Shown piece after piece: positions 1 through 10,608 of a stretch of DNA of 64,000 nt. Source of the DNA: Desulfuromonas acetoxidans DSM 684 (GTDB taxonomy: Bacteria > Desulfobacterota > Desulfuromonadia > Desulfuromonadales > Desulfuromonadaceae); NCBI RefSeq assembly GCF_000167355.1, contig NZ_AAEW02000005.1, positions 1-64,000 on the forward strand, given 5' to 3'. How positions within the stretch are numbered: position 1 is the first letter of the stretch; every line of letters starts with the position of its first letter. The notes under the pieces are model-generated. The model worked only from the letters and a program-made list of their open reading frames with translations. It did no database searches and was not told the origin of the DNA. Both the position numbers and the translations under genes were made by a program.

Positions 1-2
1 TT

Positions 3-1802
3 ATGAACCAGAAAAATATTCGCAATTTTTCCATCATTGCCCATATTGACCATGGCAAATCAACGCTGGCAGACCGTCTTCTTGAGGATACCGGCACCGT
101 CAGTGATCGGGAAAAAACCGATCAGTTTCTTGACAAGATGGACCTGGAGCGTGAGCGGGGCATCACCATTAAGGCTCAGGCTGTATGTCTGAAGTATCGT
201 GCAGACAATGGTGAGGACTATACTCTCAACCTGATCGACACGCCGGGACACGTTGACTTCAGTTATGAAGTCAGTCGTTCTTTAACTGCTTGTGAAGGTG
301 CCCTGCTGGTGGTTGATGCCTCACAGGGTGTTGAGGCTCAGACTCTGGCGAATGTTTACCTGGCTTTGGATGAAGACCTGGAGATTTTTCCTGTCCTTAA
401 TAAGGTGGATCTTCCTGGTGCCGAACCCGAACGGGTTAAAGAAGAGATTGAAGACATCATCGGTCTCGACACCAGCGACGCCATTGTTGCCAGCGCCAAA
501 GAGGGTATTGGCATTCATGATATTCTGGAGCGGGTGGTTCAGCAGGTACCTGCGCCTCAAGGCGATGTTGATGCGCCGTTGAAGGCGCTGATTTTTGATT
601 CCTGGTATGACTCGTATCAGGGTGTTGTCGTCATGGTGCGGATTGTTGATGGTGAGATCAAAAAGGGAGATAAGATCTACCTGATGGCCAGTAAGGGCAG
701 CTATGAAGTGCTCAAGGTCGGGGTGTTCTCTCCGGGAGCCGTTCCCCAGAGTTCCCTTAAAGCCGGTGAGGTCGGGTTTGTCGTTGCCGGAATTAAAGTA
801 GTTCAGGATGCTAAGGTTGGCGACACGATTACCCACTTTCACAAGCGTGCCGATAATGCGTTGCCGGGCTTCCAGGAAGTCAAGCCGATGGTTTTTTCCG
901 GGCTTTATCCCATTGATACCAGCGAGTACGACTTGCTGCGCGATGCTCTGGAAAAGTTGCAACTCAACGACGCATCGATCAGTTATGAGCCGGAAAATTC
1001 TGTAGCGCTGGGCTTTGGTTTCCGTTGTGGTTTTCTCGGACTGCTGCATATGGAGATCATTCAGGAACGCCTTGAACGTGAGTTTAATATTGACCTGATC
1101 ACCACCGCACCGACCGTTGTCTACCAAGTGACGACAGTTAAAAACGAATTGATTCATGTCGACAGTGCTAACAAGCTGCCCGAAGTGCAATATATTGATA
1201 GAATCGAAGAGCCGTTCATTCTGGCTTCGATTCATGTGCCGAATGAATTTGTCGGATCGATTCTGGCTCTGTGCGAAGAAAAACGCGGTATTCAGCGTGA
1301 GATCAAATATCTGACGGAAACCCGTGTCATGATTGTCTACGAGCTGCCGCTCAATGAGATTGTCATGGATTTCTACGATCGGCTCAAGTCGATCAGCCGC
1401 GGTTATGCGTCGTTGGATTATGAGCCGTTGGATTACCGGCCCAGCAAGTTGGTACGGATGAATGTGATGATTAATGGGGATACTGTGGATGCACTGTCAT
1501 TGATCGTTCACCAGGACAAGGCTCAGGCGCGTGGACGAGAGCTGGTCTCCAAAATGAAGGAATTTATTCCCCGTCAGCAATATGTTGTGGCCATTCAGGC
1601 GGCGGTCGGCGGTAAGATTATCGCCCGTGAAACGGTCAAGGCGTTGCGTAAGGATGTGACGGCCAAATGTTATGGTGGCGACATCTCCCGTAAACGAAAA
1701 TTGCTTGAAAAGCAAAAAGAGGGCAAGAAGCGCATGAAGCAGGTCGGCAGTGTTGAATTGCCGCAGGAGGCCTTTCTGGCCATACTTAAAGTTAAAGAGT
1801 AG
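3..1802 (+). CDS. lepA: Elongation factor 4 (LepA), ribosomal back-translocase GTPase
   Basis: Complete 599-residue LepA, the usual family length. LepA is a translational GTPase that acts on stalled or mis-translocated ribosomes at the membrane or in the cytoplasm. G1 is seen as AHIDHGKST near residues 13-21, the G3 motif as DTPGHVDF near 80, and G4 as NKVDLP near 132. The C-terminal LepA-specific domain ends with basic residues ([17 protein letters not shown]). The ATG lies two bases into the window, so its ribosome binding site and promoter are not visible. The stop is followed 5 bases later by lepB, and lepA-lepB is a common bacterial operon. Identification is secure. Confidence 0.98.
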   Translation: MNQKNIRNFSIIAHIDHGKSTLADRLLEDTGTVSDREKTDQFLDKMDLERERGITIKAQAVCLKYRADNGEDYTLNLIDTPGHVDFSYEVSRSLTACEGALLVVDASQGVEAQTLANVYLALDEDLEIFPVLNKVDLPGAEPERVKEEIEDIIGLDTSDAIVASAKEGIGIHDILERVVQQVPAPQGDVDAPLKALIFDSWYDSYQGVVVMVRIVDGEIKKGDKIYLMASKGSYEVLKVGVFSPGAVPQSSLKAGEVGFVVAGIKVVQDAKVGDTITHFHKRADNALPGFQEVKPMVFSGLYPIDTSEYDLLRDALEKLQLNDASISYEPENSVALGFGFRCGFLGLLHMEIIQERLEREFNIDLITTAPTVVYQVTTVKNELIHVDSANKLPEVQYIDRIEEPFILASIHVPNEFVGSILALCEEKRGIQREIKYLTETRVMIVYELPLNEIVMDFYDRLKSISRGYASLDYEPLDYRPSKLVRMNVMINGDTVDALSLIVHQDKAQARGRELVSKMKEFIPRQQYVVAIQAAVGGKIIARETVKALRKDVTAKCYGGDISRKRKLLEKQKEGKKRMKQVGSVELPQEAFLAILKVKE

Positions 1803-1807
1803 GAAAT

Positions 1808-2482
1808 ATGACGAAATTGCCTGAATTTAAAGAGGAAATAAAGCAGAATAAAACCTGGTATCGCGAATATGGTGAAGCTCTGCTCGTTGCGGCAATCCTG
1901 GCTTTGATCATCCGCACATTTGTCGTTCAGGCGTTCAAAATCCCCTCCGGCTCCATGGAAGATACGTTGTTGATCGGTGATCATCTGCTGGTGTGCAAAT
2001 TTATTTATGGCACTGAGATCCCTTTCACCGACAAAGTCGTTCTGCCGCTGACAGACCCGCAGCGCGGCGATGTGATTGTCTTTGAATTTCCCGGTGATCT
2101 GGAAAAGCCGTGGCTGGAACGGCGTGATTTTATCAAGCGCATTGTCGGCACACCCGGTGATACCGTTGAAGTGCGTAACAAGCGTGTTTATGTCAACGGT
2201 GAGGTGTACGATCTTCCCCAGGAGGTGCATAAGGAATCATCGTTGATTCTTCCCGGCACCCGTGTTTCCCCCGAAGATCGGCGTGATTTCATGCCCAAAC
2301 TGGTGGTTCCTCCCGGCCAATATTTTGTCATGGGGGATAATCGTGATCGTTCTTATGACAGCCGCTTTTGGGGCTTCGTCGATCGCGACCTGATTAAGGG
2401 CAAAGCGTTCATCAAGTATTGGTCGTGGGACGGTGAAGAACACTGGCCACGATTCAACCGTATCGGTCGCCTGATTGATTAA
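1808..2482 (+). CDS. lepB: Signal peptidase I
   Basis: Membrane serine protease of 224 residues that removes signal peptides from exported preproteins. A single N-terminal membrane segment (about residues 24-42) is followed by the catalytic box KIPSGSM, whose second serine (about S49) is the expected nucleophile. The lysine general base lies in the [14 protein letters not shown] box, and the [14 protein letters not shown] box is also present. It sits 5 bases after lepA, so it is probably cotranscribed and translationally coupled. Having one membrane segment instead of the two of E. coli LepB is normal for many bacteria. Confidence 0.97.
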   Translation: MTKLPEFKEEIKQNKTWYREYGEALLVAAILALIIRTFVVQAFKIPSGSMEDTLLIGDHLLVCKFIYGTEIPFTDKVVLPLTDPQRGDVIVFEFPGDLEKPWLERRDFIKRIVGTPGDTVEVRNKRVYVNGEVYDLPQEVHKESSLILPGTRVSPEDRRDFMPKLVVPPGQYFVMGDNRDRSYDSRFWGFVDRDLIKGKAFIKYWSWDGEEHWPRFNRIGRLID

Positions 2483-2490
2483 ATCTACCC

Positions 2491-2522
2491 GGATGCCGAA
2501 GTGTTTCTCTGCTTCGGCATCC
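2491..2522 (+). terminator. Inverted repeat after lepB, possible terminator
   Basis: An 11-bp perfect inverted repeat (GGATGCCGAAG and CTTCGGCATCC) with a 10-base loop starts 8 bases after the lepB stop. No strong T tract follows (GTCGTTCTATC), so it may be a weak terminator or an mRNA 3'-end stabiliser between lepB and mutS. Confidence 0.55.
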
Positions 2523-2568
2523 GTCGTTCTATCTGCGTTGCTTTCTCTCCAATTCTATTGAGGTTCCC

Positions 2569-5178
2569 ATGGCTACACCCACGCCAATGATGCGCCAATA
2601 TCTCGAAATCAAAAGTCAATATCCTGATGCGATCCTGTTTTTCCGCCTCGGTGACTTTTATGAAATGTTTCTGGATGATGCCGTCACAGCTGCGCGGATT
2701 CTCGATATCACGTTAACATCACGCAACAAAAACTCTGACGACGAGGTGCCGCTGTGTGGTGTGCCGTACCACAGTGCACAACCGTATATTGCCAAACTGG
2801 TTGCCAGTGGCCATAAAGTTGCGGTATGCGAGCAGGTGGAAGACCCAAAGTCGGTCAAAGGGATTGTTAAACGAGATGTGGTGCGAGTGGTCACGCCGGG
2901 AATGGTTCTCGAAAGTGACATGTTGACGCCGGATGAGAACAATTTTCTCATGGTTCTGGCGCATTGCGACAGTGCTTACGGTGTTGCTATCGTCGATATT
3001 TCAACGGGGGAATTTCGCGTTACCTCGGTTGAGTCGCCTGCCGATTTGGGTCGTGAAATCGACGGCAATCAGCCGCGTGAGATTGTGTTGTGCGAATGCG
3101 ATGAAGAGGTGTTGCGGGATCAGTTGGCCGGACATTTTCAGGAGCGGATGGTCAACGTGTTGCCGGAATGGGTCTTTGAAGGCGAAGACGCTCAGCAACG
3201 TCTTTACCGGTTCTTTCAGTGTGACAGCCTCGATGCGTTTGGCTGCCAACAGTTACCGGCGGCGATTTGTGCCGCAGGGGCAGCACTGTATTATGTGGAG
3301 GAAACCCAGAAAAACACTGTGGAGCATATCCGCACCCTGAAAACCTATCATGTTCAGGACTTTATGGTTCTGGATGAAGCGACCCGACGCAATCTCGAAC
3401 TGACGGCCACCCTTATTGATGGTAAGCGCCAGGGCTCACTGTTGGGCGCGTTGGATCGCACCGTGACCGCTATGGGCGGCCGCAAGCTGCGCCAGTGGAT
3501 TAATCAGCCTCTGATCGATTGTCAAGCCATTGTTCAACGCCATGAACTGGTCAGTGAACTGGTTGATGCACCGCTGTTGCGTGACGAACTCGGCCAGTGT
3601 CTTGATGATGTGTATGATCTTGAACGGCTCAGTGCGCGCATTTCCATGGCCAGTGCCAATGCCAAAGATCTGGTCGCCTTGCGCCATTCTCTGGAGCAGT
3701 TACCGGCAATTATTGCCCAGGCCTCTGAGTTGCAATCAACCATGGGTACCACCTTGGCTGGTGAGATCGACCCTCTGGATGATGTTTTACGTCTAATCTC
3801 TGCGTCAATTGCTGATAATCCGCCGTTTGTGCTGCGCGAAGGCGGCCTGATTCGTGATGGTTATCATGAGGAACTTGATGAATTGCGCCTGATCAGCCGT
3901 GAGGGAAAAAGCTGGATCATTGGTTTGGAGAAAAAGGAGCGCGAGCAGACCGGAATCAATACGTTAAAGGTTCGTTTCAATAAGGTGTTCGGTTATTACA
4001 TCGATGTGCCGAAAACCCAGATTAGCAAGGTTCCCGAGTCGTATGAGCGCAAACAGACTCTGGCGAATTCCGAGCGTTATTTCACCCCAGAGCTCAAAGA
4101 GTACGAAGATAAGGTCCTTGGTGCCGAAGAACGTTTGGTTGCCCTTGAATACGAGCTGTTTCAGCAGATACGCAGCCAGGTTGCTGCGCAGGGAGCGCGC
4201 ATTCAGCAAACTGCGGAAGCGTTGGCCCAGTTAGACGTGATGGTGTGTTTTGCTGCGGTGGCGCATGAGCGCAACTATGTGCAACCGGTGATGGATCAGG
4301 GAACGGCTCTGACTATTGAAGAGGGACGTCATCCGGTCATTGAGAGCATGAACCTGGGTGAGCGTTTTATCCCCAATGATGTGCAGCTTGATACCGAAAC
4401 TGATCAATTATTGATCATTACCGGACCGAACATGGCGGGTAAATCAACCTTTATGCGTCAGGTCGCTTTGATCACTCTGATGGCCCAGGTTGGGAGTCTG
4501 GTGCCGGCTAAGTCTGCCCATATCGGTGTCGTTGACCGCATTTTTACCCGGGTTGGAGCCAGTGACAACCTGGCGCGCGGGCAGTCGACCTTTATGGTGG
4601 AGATGAGCGAGACCGCAAACATTCTTAACCATGCAACGTCGCGCAGTCTGATCATTCTCGATGAGATTGGTCGTGGCACGTCAACCTTTGATGGTGTCAG
4701 TATTGCCTGGGCGGTGGCCGAATATTTGCATGACAACGATCAGGTTGCTGCAAAAACCTTGTTTGCCACCCACTATCATGAACTGACTGATCTGGCATTA
4801 ACACGCGAACGGATCGCTAATTTCAATATTGCGGTGCGTGAATGGAATGACCAGATCGTCTTTTTGCGTAAAATTGTTGCTGGTGGGGCCAGTCATTCCT
4901 ACGGCATCCAGGTGGCACGGCTGGCCGGTCTGCCTGATGCGGTGATCGGCCGGGCCAAAGAAGTTCTGGCGAACCTTGAAGGTGGCGAGTTCTCGACTCA
5001 GGGGGAGCCGCGTCTGGCGCGGAGCCGGCAGCAACCACACCAGGTGAAGAGCCCACAGATGTCGCTGTTTAATGCGGATGATGACCCGGTACGCCAGCAA
5101 CTGCAGAAGGTGGATGTGAATACACTCAGTCCACTTGAGGCGTTGAATCTGCTTGATGAACTGAAAAAACTGCTTTAG
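2569..5178 (+). CDS. mutS: DNA mismatch repair protein MutS
   Basis: Full-length MutS of 869 residues, the ATPase that recognises mismatches and recruits MutL. The mismatch-reading F-x-E motif is seen as F30-Y31-E32 within GDFYEMF. The ABC-type Walker A (GPNMAGKST) starts near residue 619, followed by the signature region ([10 protein letters not shown]), Walker B ([12 protein letters not shown]) and ATHYHEL. The extreme C-terminus ([16 protein letters not shown]) resembles the MutS tetramerisation tail. The start is ATG preceded by TTGAGG. This is MutS1, not MutS2: the N-terminal domain is present and there is no Smr domain. Confidence 0.98.
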   Translation: MATPTPMMRQYLEIKSQYPDAILFFRLGDFYEMFLDDAVTAARILDITLTSRNKNSDDEVPLCGVPYHSAQPYIAKLVASGHKVAVCEQVEDPKSVKGIVKRDVVRVVTPGMVLESDMLTPDENNFLMVLAHCDSAYGVAIVDISTGEFRVTSVESPADLGREIDGNQPREIVLCECDEEVLRDQLAGHFQERMVNVLPEWVFEGEDAQQRLYRFFQCDSLDAFGCQQLPAAICAAGAALYYVEETQKNTVEHIRTLKTYHVQDFMVLDEATRRNLELTATLIDGKRQGSLLGALDRTVTAMGGRKLRQWINQPLIDCQAIVQRHELVSELVDAPLLRDELGQCLDDVYDLERLSARISMASANAKDLVALRHSLEQLPAIIAQASELQSTMGTTLAGEIDPLDDVLRLISASIADNPPFVLREGGLIRDGYHEELDELRLISREGKSWIIGLEKKEREQTGINTLKVRFNKVFGYYIDVPKTQISKVPESYERKQTLANSERYFTPELKEYEDKVLGAEERLVALEYELFQQIRSQVAAQGARIQQTAEALAQLDVMVCFAAVAHERNYVQPVMDQGTALTIEEGRHPVIESMNLGERFIPNDVQLDTETDQLLIITGPNMAGKSTFMRQVALITLMAQVGSLVPAKSAHIGVVDRIFTRVGASDNLARGQSTFMVEMSETANILNHATSRSLIILDEIGRGTSTFDGVSIAWAVAEYLHDNDQVAAKTLFATHYHELTDLALTRERIANFNIAVREWNDQIVFLRKIVAGGASHSYGIQVARLAGLPDAVIGRAKEVLANLEGGEFSTQGEPRLARSRQQPHQVKSPQMSLFNADDDPVRQQLQKVDVNTLSPLEALNLLDELKKLL

Positions 5179-5267
5179 TGGTCTTCCAAAACAACCGAAA
5201 GAACAACTACGGCCAATCATCGTTGCCGTTATAAGCTGTCTTTGCGCAGACCAACAGGGGTTAACCA

Positions 5268-7016
5268 GTGCTGAGATTGAATCGTATATTTCTGATTCTG
5301 TTGTTTGTCTTCTTCGCTGTATCATCAGTGAGCCAGGCCAGTGTTCTGCAGGATTACCGGGATGCGCGTTATGCGTATCAACAGTTGCTCCGGGCACCGC
5401 AAAAGCAGCAGTATCGCCATCATTGGGATAAAGTTTTCACCCAGCTTCAACACTTTGTTGATCAGCATCCTGACCACGAAAAAGCTCCCGGAGCGTATTA
5501 CCTTCTGGGCCAATCCCACGAGAAACTCTATGAAATATCACGGGTCAAAAAAGATGCTCGTGCTGCAGTGGATTACTACCAGAGTCTGGCTCGTCGTTAT
5601 CCTTCAAGCTCTTTGGCGGATGATGCGTTGCTCTTCAGTGCCCGTCTGCAATGTGAAGTGCTCGGTGCCGAGCAAGCGGCGCGTAACGACTGCCAGGTGA
5701 TTCTGCAACGTTATCCTTCCGGAGATATGCATAAGAGGGCCAGGGAGTTGTTGGCCACATTACCACCGTCCACAACACCTGTACCTGTGAAGGTCACGAC
5801 ATCTCAACCAGTGGTTTCTCCAGGGCCTCATGTGGTTTCCGCCATTCGCCATTGGCAGGATGCAGATCATACCCGGCTGGTTCTCGACCTTGATGGTATT
5901 CCGGTTTATCGTGTCAATACTCTGCCTCCGAGTCAAAAAGACAACACTTCTGCACGGTTATATATCGATCTTTTTAAAACGAATCGCGTTCCTACTCTAT
6001 CGTCCAACCAAAAAATTGGTGGGACTCTGGTAAAAAGTATTCGCGTTGGTGAAACCGAAGAACGCACGCGCATCGTTTTCGACCTGGCGCAGTTGACCCG
6101 CTACAAAGTGATCACTCTTGCTGGGCCACCACGCATTGTAATCGATTTGGCGAACCATGTCGGAGCAACATTGAAAGAGGACGTGCCGCAACTTGAAACT
6201 TCGACTGATGCGGTTAAGGGTGACTCGGGTTCCGATCAGATTTCCCAGGTGTTGCAGCGGGTGCCTGCGGATGAAACCCCACAAATTCATCTGCCGGATG
6301 TGGCGGCTAAAACACATGGCAAACTGCGGATTGTGGTAGATGCCGGTCATGGCGGCAAAGACCCCGGTGCGATTGGACCGGGCAAACTGTATGAAAAGGA
6401 TGTCGTGCTGAAATTGGCCAAAACGCTTGCGCAACGGCTTGAATCATCCTTTCATTGCGAGGTGTTGTTAACTCGTGATCGGGATATTTATATCCCGCTT
6501 CTGGAACGGACTGCGTATGCCAATGAAGTCGATGCGGATCTGTTCATCTCTATCCATGCCAATGCCAGCGTTAACAAAAAGGCCTATGGCATCGAAACGT
6601 TTTATCTGAATTTTTCTAAGACCGATAAGGCCATGGCGGTTGCCGCTCGTGAAAACGGGATGAGTTTGCAGGAGGTCGGTGATCTTGAACTGATCCTGTT
6701 TGATATGATGGCCAACTCAAAAATTAATGAATCCAGCCGTTTAGCAGCAGAGATACAGTCGTCTCTGGTGGGACAGTTGAGTCGTAAGTACTCGAATGTC
6801 AAAGACCTTGGCGTGCGTCAGGGCCCGTTCCATGTGCTTCTGGGGGCAACGATGCCTTCGGTTCTGGTTGAAGTGGCGTTCATTAGTCATTCACGCGAAG
6901 CCAAACGATTGAACAGCCGAACCTATCGTGAACGGTCGGCTGAGGCTATCGTTCATGGCGTGCGTCAGTATTTGCAATCACAGAACCTCCTTGCGAAACG
7001 AGCCAGTGACTCATGA
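5268..7016 (+). CDS. N-acetylmuramoyl-L-alanine amidase with AMIN domain (AmiC-like)
   Basis: Exported 582-residue cell-wall hydrolase, predicted to cleave the amide bond between MurNAc and the stem peptide during septal splitting. An N-terminal signal peptide (LFVFFAVSSVSQA, cleavage near residue 24) is followed by a helical TPR-like region (about 25-165) and a proline-rich linker. An AMIN domain (about 190-300) comes next, with a C-terminal Amidase_3 domain from about 350. Zinc ligands are suggested by VVDAGHGGKDPGA, a downstream E (GKLYEKD) and FISIHANAS, with the catalytic Glu in LVEVAFISH. It overlaps glnD by 4 bases (ATGA), so they are translationally coupled. Confidence 0.93.
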   Translation: MLRLNRIFLILLFVFFAVSSVSQASVLQDYRDARYAYQQLLRAPQKQQYRHHWDKVFTQLQHFVDQHPDHEKAPGAYYLLGQSHEKLYEISRVKKDARAAVDYYQSLARRYPSSSLADDALLFSARLQCEVLGAEQAARNDCQVILQRYPSGDMHKRARELLATLPPSTTPVPVKVTTSQPVVSPGPHVVSAIRHWQDADHTRLVLDLDGIPVYRVNTLPPSQKDNTSARLYIDLFKTNRVPTLSSNQKIGGTLVKSIRVGETEERTRIVFDLAQLTRYKVITLAGPPRIVIDLANHVGATLKEDVPQLETSTDAVKGDSGSDQISQVLQRVPADETPQIHLPDVAAKTHGKLRIVVDAGHGGKDPGAIGPGKLYEKDVVLKLAKTLAQRLESSFHCEVLLTRDRDIYIPLLERTAYANEVDADLFISIHANASVNKKAYGIETFYLNFSKTDKAMAVAARENGMSLQEVGDLELILFDMMANSKINESSRLAAEIQSSLVGQLSRKYSNVKDLGVRQGPFHVLLGATMPSVLVEVAFISHSREAKRLNSRTYRERSAEAIVHGVRQYLQSQNLLAKRASDS

Positions 7017-9691
7017 TTACCATTGACAACAGTTCTTTATTAGCGTTCAGCGACAACATTGACCAACCGGACTTTGACCGATTTCGCCCTGAGTTTCTTA
7101 AAGCGTGTATTGAATATCGCGATGTTCATCAGGAGCTGATCAAGCATTATCACCGGACCGGAGGCAGTGGTCGCCAGGTGGTTGAAAAAATTACCTTGAT
7201 GACCGACCTGATGCTGGAAGGGATTTTCCGCTTTGCCATTCAGGATCTTGACATTAAGCAACCGTGCACCCTGATCGCGTTAGGTGGTTATGGGCGCTCG
7301 GAAATGAATCCGTTGTCCGATATTGATCTGATGTTCTTTTGTCAGGACCCGGAAACACCCTATATGCTGCAACTCTCTGAGAGAATGTTGTATCTGTTGT
7401 GGGATCTTGCCTTTGATGTCGGTCACTGTGTGCGCAATGAGAAACAGTGTATTGATATTGCCGCAGATGATTTGACCGCGTGTACGGCATTGCTTGATTC
7501 GCGCTATTTGTGCGGCGATGAAGAGTTGTTTGCGCATTATGAAAAGAAAGTTTTGCCGGCGGTTATGGGGCGCAACAGTCGCTCTTTTATTCGTGAAAAA
7601 ATGGCTGAGCACGACAAGCGTATCAAAAAATACGGTTCATCCGTTTATCTTCTTGAACCGAATATTAAAGAGGGAGAGGGCGGTCTGCGCGACCTGCACA
7701 CAGCCTTGTGGGTTTCAAAGATCAAATATAAGGTCTATACCCTGCGTGGCTTGGTAATCAAGGGGGTCATGAGTGAGGCCGAAGAAGAAAAATTTCTCGA
7801 GGCACTCGATTATCTATGGCGGATTCGTACTGAATTGCATTACTTGTCGTCACGTAAAAACGACCAGCTTCATTTTGAACAGCAGGAACAGATTGCGTTA
7901 TTCCTCGGCTATCGGGACAGCAAGCGCGCTCTGGCCGTCGAACAGTTCATGCAGGATTATTATGCTCAGGCGACTCGTGTCGAACACCTGGCTTCGACAA
8001 TGATTTCACGAGCATCGGATCATGATAGGGAAGAGTCGCGGATCCTCGGCTACTTGCGACGTCGCAATGTCGATGATGGATTCTATGCATTACGCGGTGA
8101 GCTCAATGTGACGGAAGATGATTTGTTCGTCAATCAACCCGAACTGATGATGAAGGCCTTCTGGCTGGCTCAGCGTCAGGAATTGAAGCTGAGCTTGAAG
8201 TTGAAAACATTGATTCGTGAGAGTCTGCACCTGATCAATGATCGTCTGCGCCGCTCACGGGCCATGAGCTCAATGTTTCTCGACATTCTGCGTTATAAGC
8301 GTGGTATCTACGAAATTCTGTCCCAGATGCATCACCTGCTGTTTCTCAACCAGTTCATTCCCGAGTTTAAGCGGATCTACTGTCGAGTGCAGCATGATGC
8401 CTACCATATTTACACCGTGGATACCCATACCCTGTTCGCTATCCGTGAAGTTGAGAAGCTGTGGCGAGGTAAATACACGGAAAAAAAACCGCTGTTGACT
8501 CGGGTTGCCGATGAGGTGGAAAAGCCGGAGTTGTTGATTCTCTCTGTCATGCTGCATGATATCGGCAAAGGCGAAGGGCAGAAGCACAGCGAAAAGGGCG
8601 CTGCAATGATTCCGACCATTGCCCGCCGTCTGGGACTGAACAAGGAAGACAGTCTGCGTTTGCAGTTCTTGGTGATGGAACACCTGCAAATGGCTCACAT
8701 CTCCCAGCGACGTGATTTACACGACGAACGGATGATTGCCCAGTTTGCCCAGACCATGGAGATGAGTGAAAACCTCAAGATGCTCTACATCCTGACCTTT
8801 GCTGACATTAAAGCGGTTGGCCCGGATGTCTGGTCAGAATGGAAAGGGTTTTTGCTTCAAGAGTTGTACGAAAAAACCTACGATGTTATTGAACGGGGTG
8901 ATTTTTACAAAGAGAAACGTTCTGAGAAGATCCGCAATCGCAAACGCAAAGTGGTTGAATTGCTCAAAGATGAATTTGATCCACGCGCGCTCAAGGAGTG
9001 TTTGCGCAATTTCTCAACGCGCTATTTGATGACTTATCGCTCCCTCCAGATTGCCGAGCATGTGCGTCTGATTTTGAGCCGTGGTGATGATCCTTTGGCC
9101 ATGAGTGTTGTTTATAATCGGGAGAGCAGCTACACCGAGGTGATTCTGGTCACTGTTGATATCGCCGGCTTGTTCAGTAAAATCAGCGGGGTCATGGCTG
9201 CTAATGGTGTTAATATCCTTGGTGCGCAGATTTTTACCCAGAAAAGTGGTATTGCCGTAGATATTCTTCAAGTGGGTCGCGATGGCAATATTTACGACGA
9301 TGACCGCAAATGGGCGACCATTGAAAAAGATCTGATCTGGTTCCTGCAGGGTCGAGGCGATGTTGACGAGCAGGTGGAAAAACGCAAAAGCTCTATCCTT
9401 GATCTGTCCCGTCAGGTGCCAACAATTCCGCCACGGGTCGATATCGACAACGAGGTTTCGGACGAATATACCGTCGTTGATGTTACGACTATGGACAGGG
9501 TTGGCTTGCTGTACCAAATTGCTAACAGCTTGAAAAAAATCGGTATTTACATCGGTGTATCAAAGATTTCGACCAAAGGTGATCGCGCTGGCGATACATT
9601 TTATGTTCAGGATATTTTTGGCCATAAAATTGTGCAGCCCGAAAAACTTGATGAATTGCGTGAGACCCTGATCAAGGACCTGAGTTCTTAA
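7013..9691 (+). CDS. glnD: [Protein-PII] uridylyltransferase / uridylyl-removing enzyme
   Basis: 892-residue bifunctional nitrogen sensor that uridylylates PII proteins when nitrogen is scarce and removes UMP when glutamine is high. The nucleotidyltransferase motif is seen as GGYGRSEMNPLSDIDLM near residue 91. The HD phosphohydrolase motif is seen as MLHDIGKGEGQKHSEKG (about 514-530). Two C-terminal ACT domains begin near 705 (TEVILVTVDIAGLFSKISG) and 820 (YTVVDVTTMDRVGLLYQIA). Its ATG overlaps the amidase stop and xerD follows with no gap. No PII or glutamine synthetase gene lies in the window. Confidence 0.97.
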   Translation: MITIDNSSLLAFSDNIDQPDFDRFRPEFLKACIEYRDVHQELIKHYHRTGGSGRQVVEKITLMTDLMLEGIFRFAIQDLDIKQPCTLIALGGYGRSEMNPLSDIDLMFFCQDPETPYMLQLSERMLYLLWDLAFDVGHCVRNEKQCIDIAADDLTACTALLDSRYLCGDEELFAHYEKKVLPAVMGRNSRSFIREKMAEHDKRIKKYGSSVYLLEPNIKEGEGGLRDLHTALWVSKIKYKVYTLRGLVIKGVMSEAEEEKFLEALDYLWRIRTELHYLSSRKNDQLHFEQQEQIALFLGYRDSKRALAVEQFMQDYYAQATRVEHLASTMISRASDHDREESRILGYLRRRNVDDGFYALRGELNVTEDDLFVNQPELMMKAFWLAQRQELKLSLKLKTLIRESLHLINDRLRRSRAMSSMFLDILRYKRGIYEILSQMHHLLFLNQFIPEFKRIYCRVQHDAYHIYTVDTHTLFAIREVEKLWRGKYTEKKPLLTRVADEVEKPELLILSVMLHDIGKGEGQKHSEKGAAMIPTIARRLGLNKEDSLRLQFLVMEHLQMAHISQRRDLHDERMIAQFAQTMEMSENLKMLYILTFADIKAVGPDVWSEWKGFLLQELYEKTYDVIERGDFYKEKRSEKIRNRKRKVVELLKDEFDPRALKECLRNFSTRYLMTYRSLQIAEHVRLILSRGDDPLAMSVVYNRESSYTEVILVTVDIAGLFSKISGVMAANGVNILGAQIFTQKSGIAVDILQVGRDGNIYDDDRKWATIEKDLIWFLQGRGDVDEQVEKRKSSILDLSRQVPTIPPRVDIDNEVSDEYTVVDVTTMDRVGLLYQIANSLKKIGIYIGVSKISTKGDRAGDTFYVQDIFGHKIVQPEKLDELRETLIKDLSS

Positions 9692-10588
9692 GTGACCCTA
9701 CTGAGCCTGCTTGACAGTTTTCTCGACTATCTGAGTATTGAACGCGGTTTGTCGGCCAATACCTTGGAATCCTATGCGCGTGATTTGCAGCGTTATATTG
9801 GATTTCTTGAGGAACGTCACATCAACGACGTGATTGCTATTCGTCAGAATGATGTGTTGGATTTTTTTACCGAGCTTAAAGAGCAGGGGATGGGCGTGCG
9901 CAGTCGGGCGCGCTTGCTTGCGGCGTTGCGTGGTTTTCATCACTATGCTGTTGACGAGTATCAACTGGCCAACAATCCGGTTGCGCGTTTGACGACACCG
10001 AAAATGCTCCAGACACTGCCGGATACACTCAGTCCTGCCGATGTCGATGCTCTGCTGGATATCAACGATGATGGTCAGGCGTTGACCCGCCGCGACATTG
10101 CCATGCTCGAATTGCTTTACGCGACAGGCATGCGCGTGTCGGAGCTGGTTGGATTGAAACTGGATGATCTGCATTTGAATAGTGGCTATTTGCGTGTCTT
10201 TGGCAAAGGAAGCAAGCAGCGCATTATCCCGATCGGAGAGATTGCCATCGACACGTTGAGGGACTACCTCGCCCGGGTGCGTCCCGAGCTGGATCGTCAG
10301 CGCAATCTGAGCCCATGTGTTTTTCTCAACCGATCCGGCAAAGGGTTGACACGGCAGGGGTTCTGGAAGATGATTAAGCGCCGCGCCTTGGAGGCCGGTA
10401 TCACCAAGAATGTGACACCGCACACCTTGCGCCATTCGTTTGCCACCCACCTGTTGGAGAACGGGGCGGATCTTCGGGTTGTGCAGATGCTGCTTGGTCA
10501 TGTCGACATCTCGACAACACAGATTTACACCCATGTAACCCGTGAGCATGTACGCCATGTTCATCAATCATTTCATCCCCGTAAGTAA
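9692..10588 (+). CDS. xerD: Site-specific tyrosine recombinase XerD
   Basis: 298-residue tyrosine recombinase that resolves chromosome dimers at dif with XerC and FtsK. Catalytic residues visible are R148 (ATGMRVSEL), a lysine in GKGSKQR, H244-x-x-R247 (HTLRHSF), H270 (LLGHVDIS) and the nucleophile Y279 (TTQIYTHV). The end of the protein ([10 protein letters not shown]) resembles the XerD C-terminus of E. coli more than XerC. GTG start directly abuts the glnD stop. It matters here because a dif-like site and an element built around it lie about 20 kb downstream. No xerC is seen in the window. Confidence 0.93.
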   Translation: MTLLSLLDSFLDYLSIERGLSANTLESYARDLQRYIGFLEERHINDVIAIRQNDVLDFFTELKEQGMGVRSRARLLAALRGFHHYAVDEYQLANNPVARLTTPKMLQTLPDTLSPADVDALLDINDDGQALTRRDIAMLELLYATGMRVSELVGLKLDDLHLNSGYLRVFGKGSKQRIIPIGEIAIDTLRDYLARVRPELDRQRNLSPCVFLNRSGKGLTRQGFWKMIKRRALEAGITKNVTPHTLRHSFATHLLENGADLRVVQMLLGHVDISTTQIYTHVTREHVRHVHQSFHPRK

Positions 10589-10608
10589 TTACGGATTATG
10601 AGGAGTAT

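Noticed and set aside
321-1235. Long minus-strand open frame opposite lepA (304 codons)
   Set aside because: It is antisense to a fully conserved lepA, has no recognisable motifs, and similar shadow frames occur opposite xerD (9698-10567) and carB (22202-23086).
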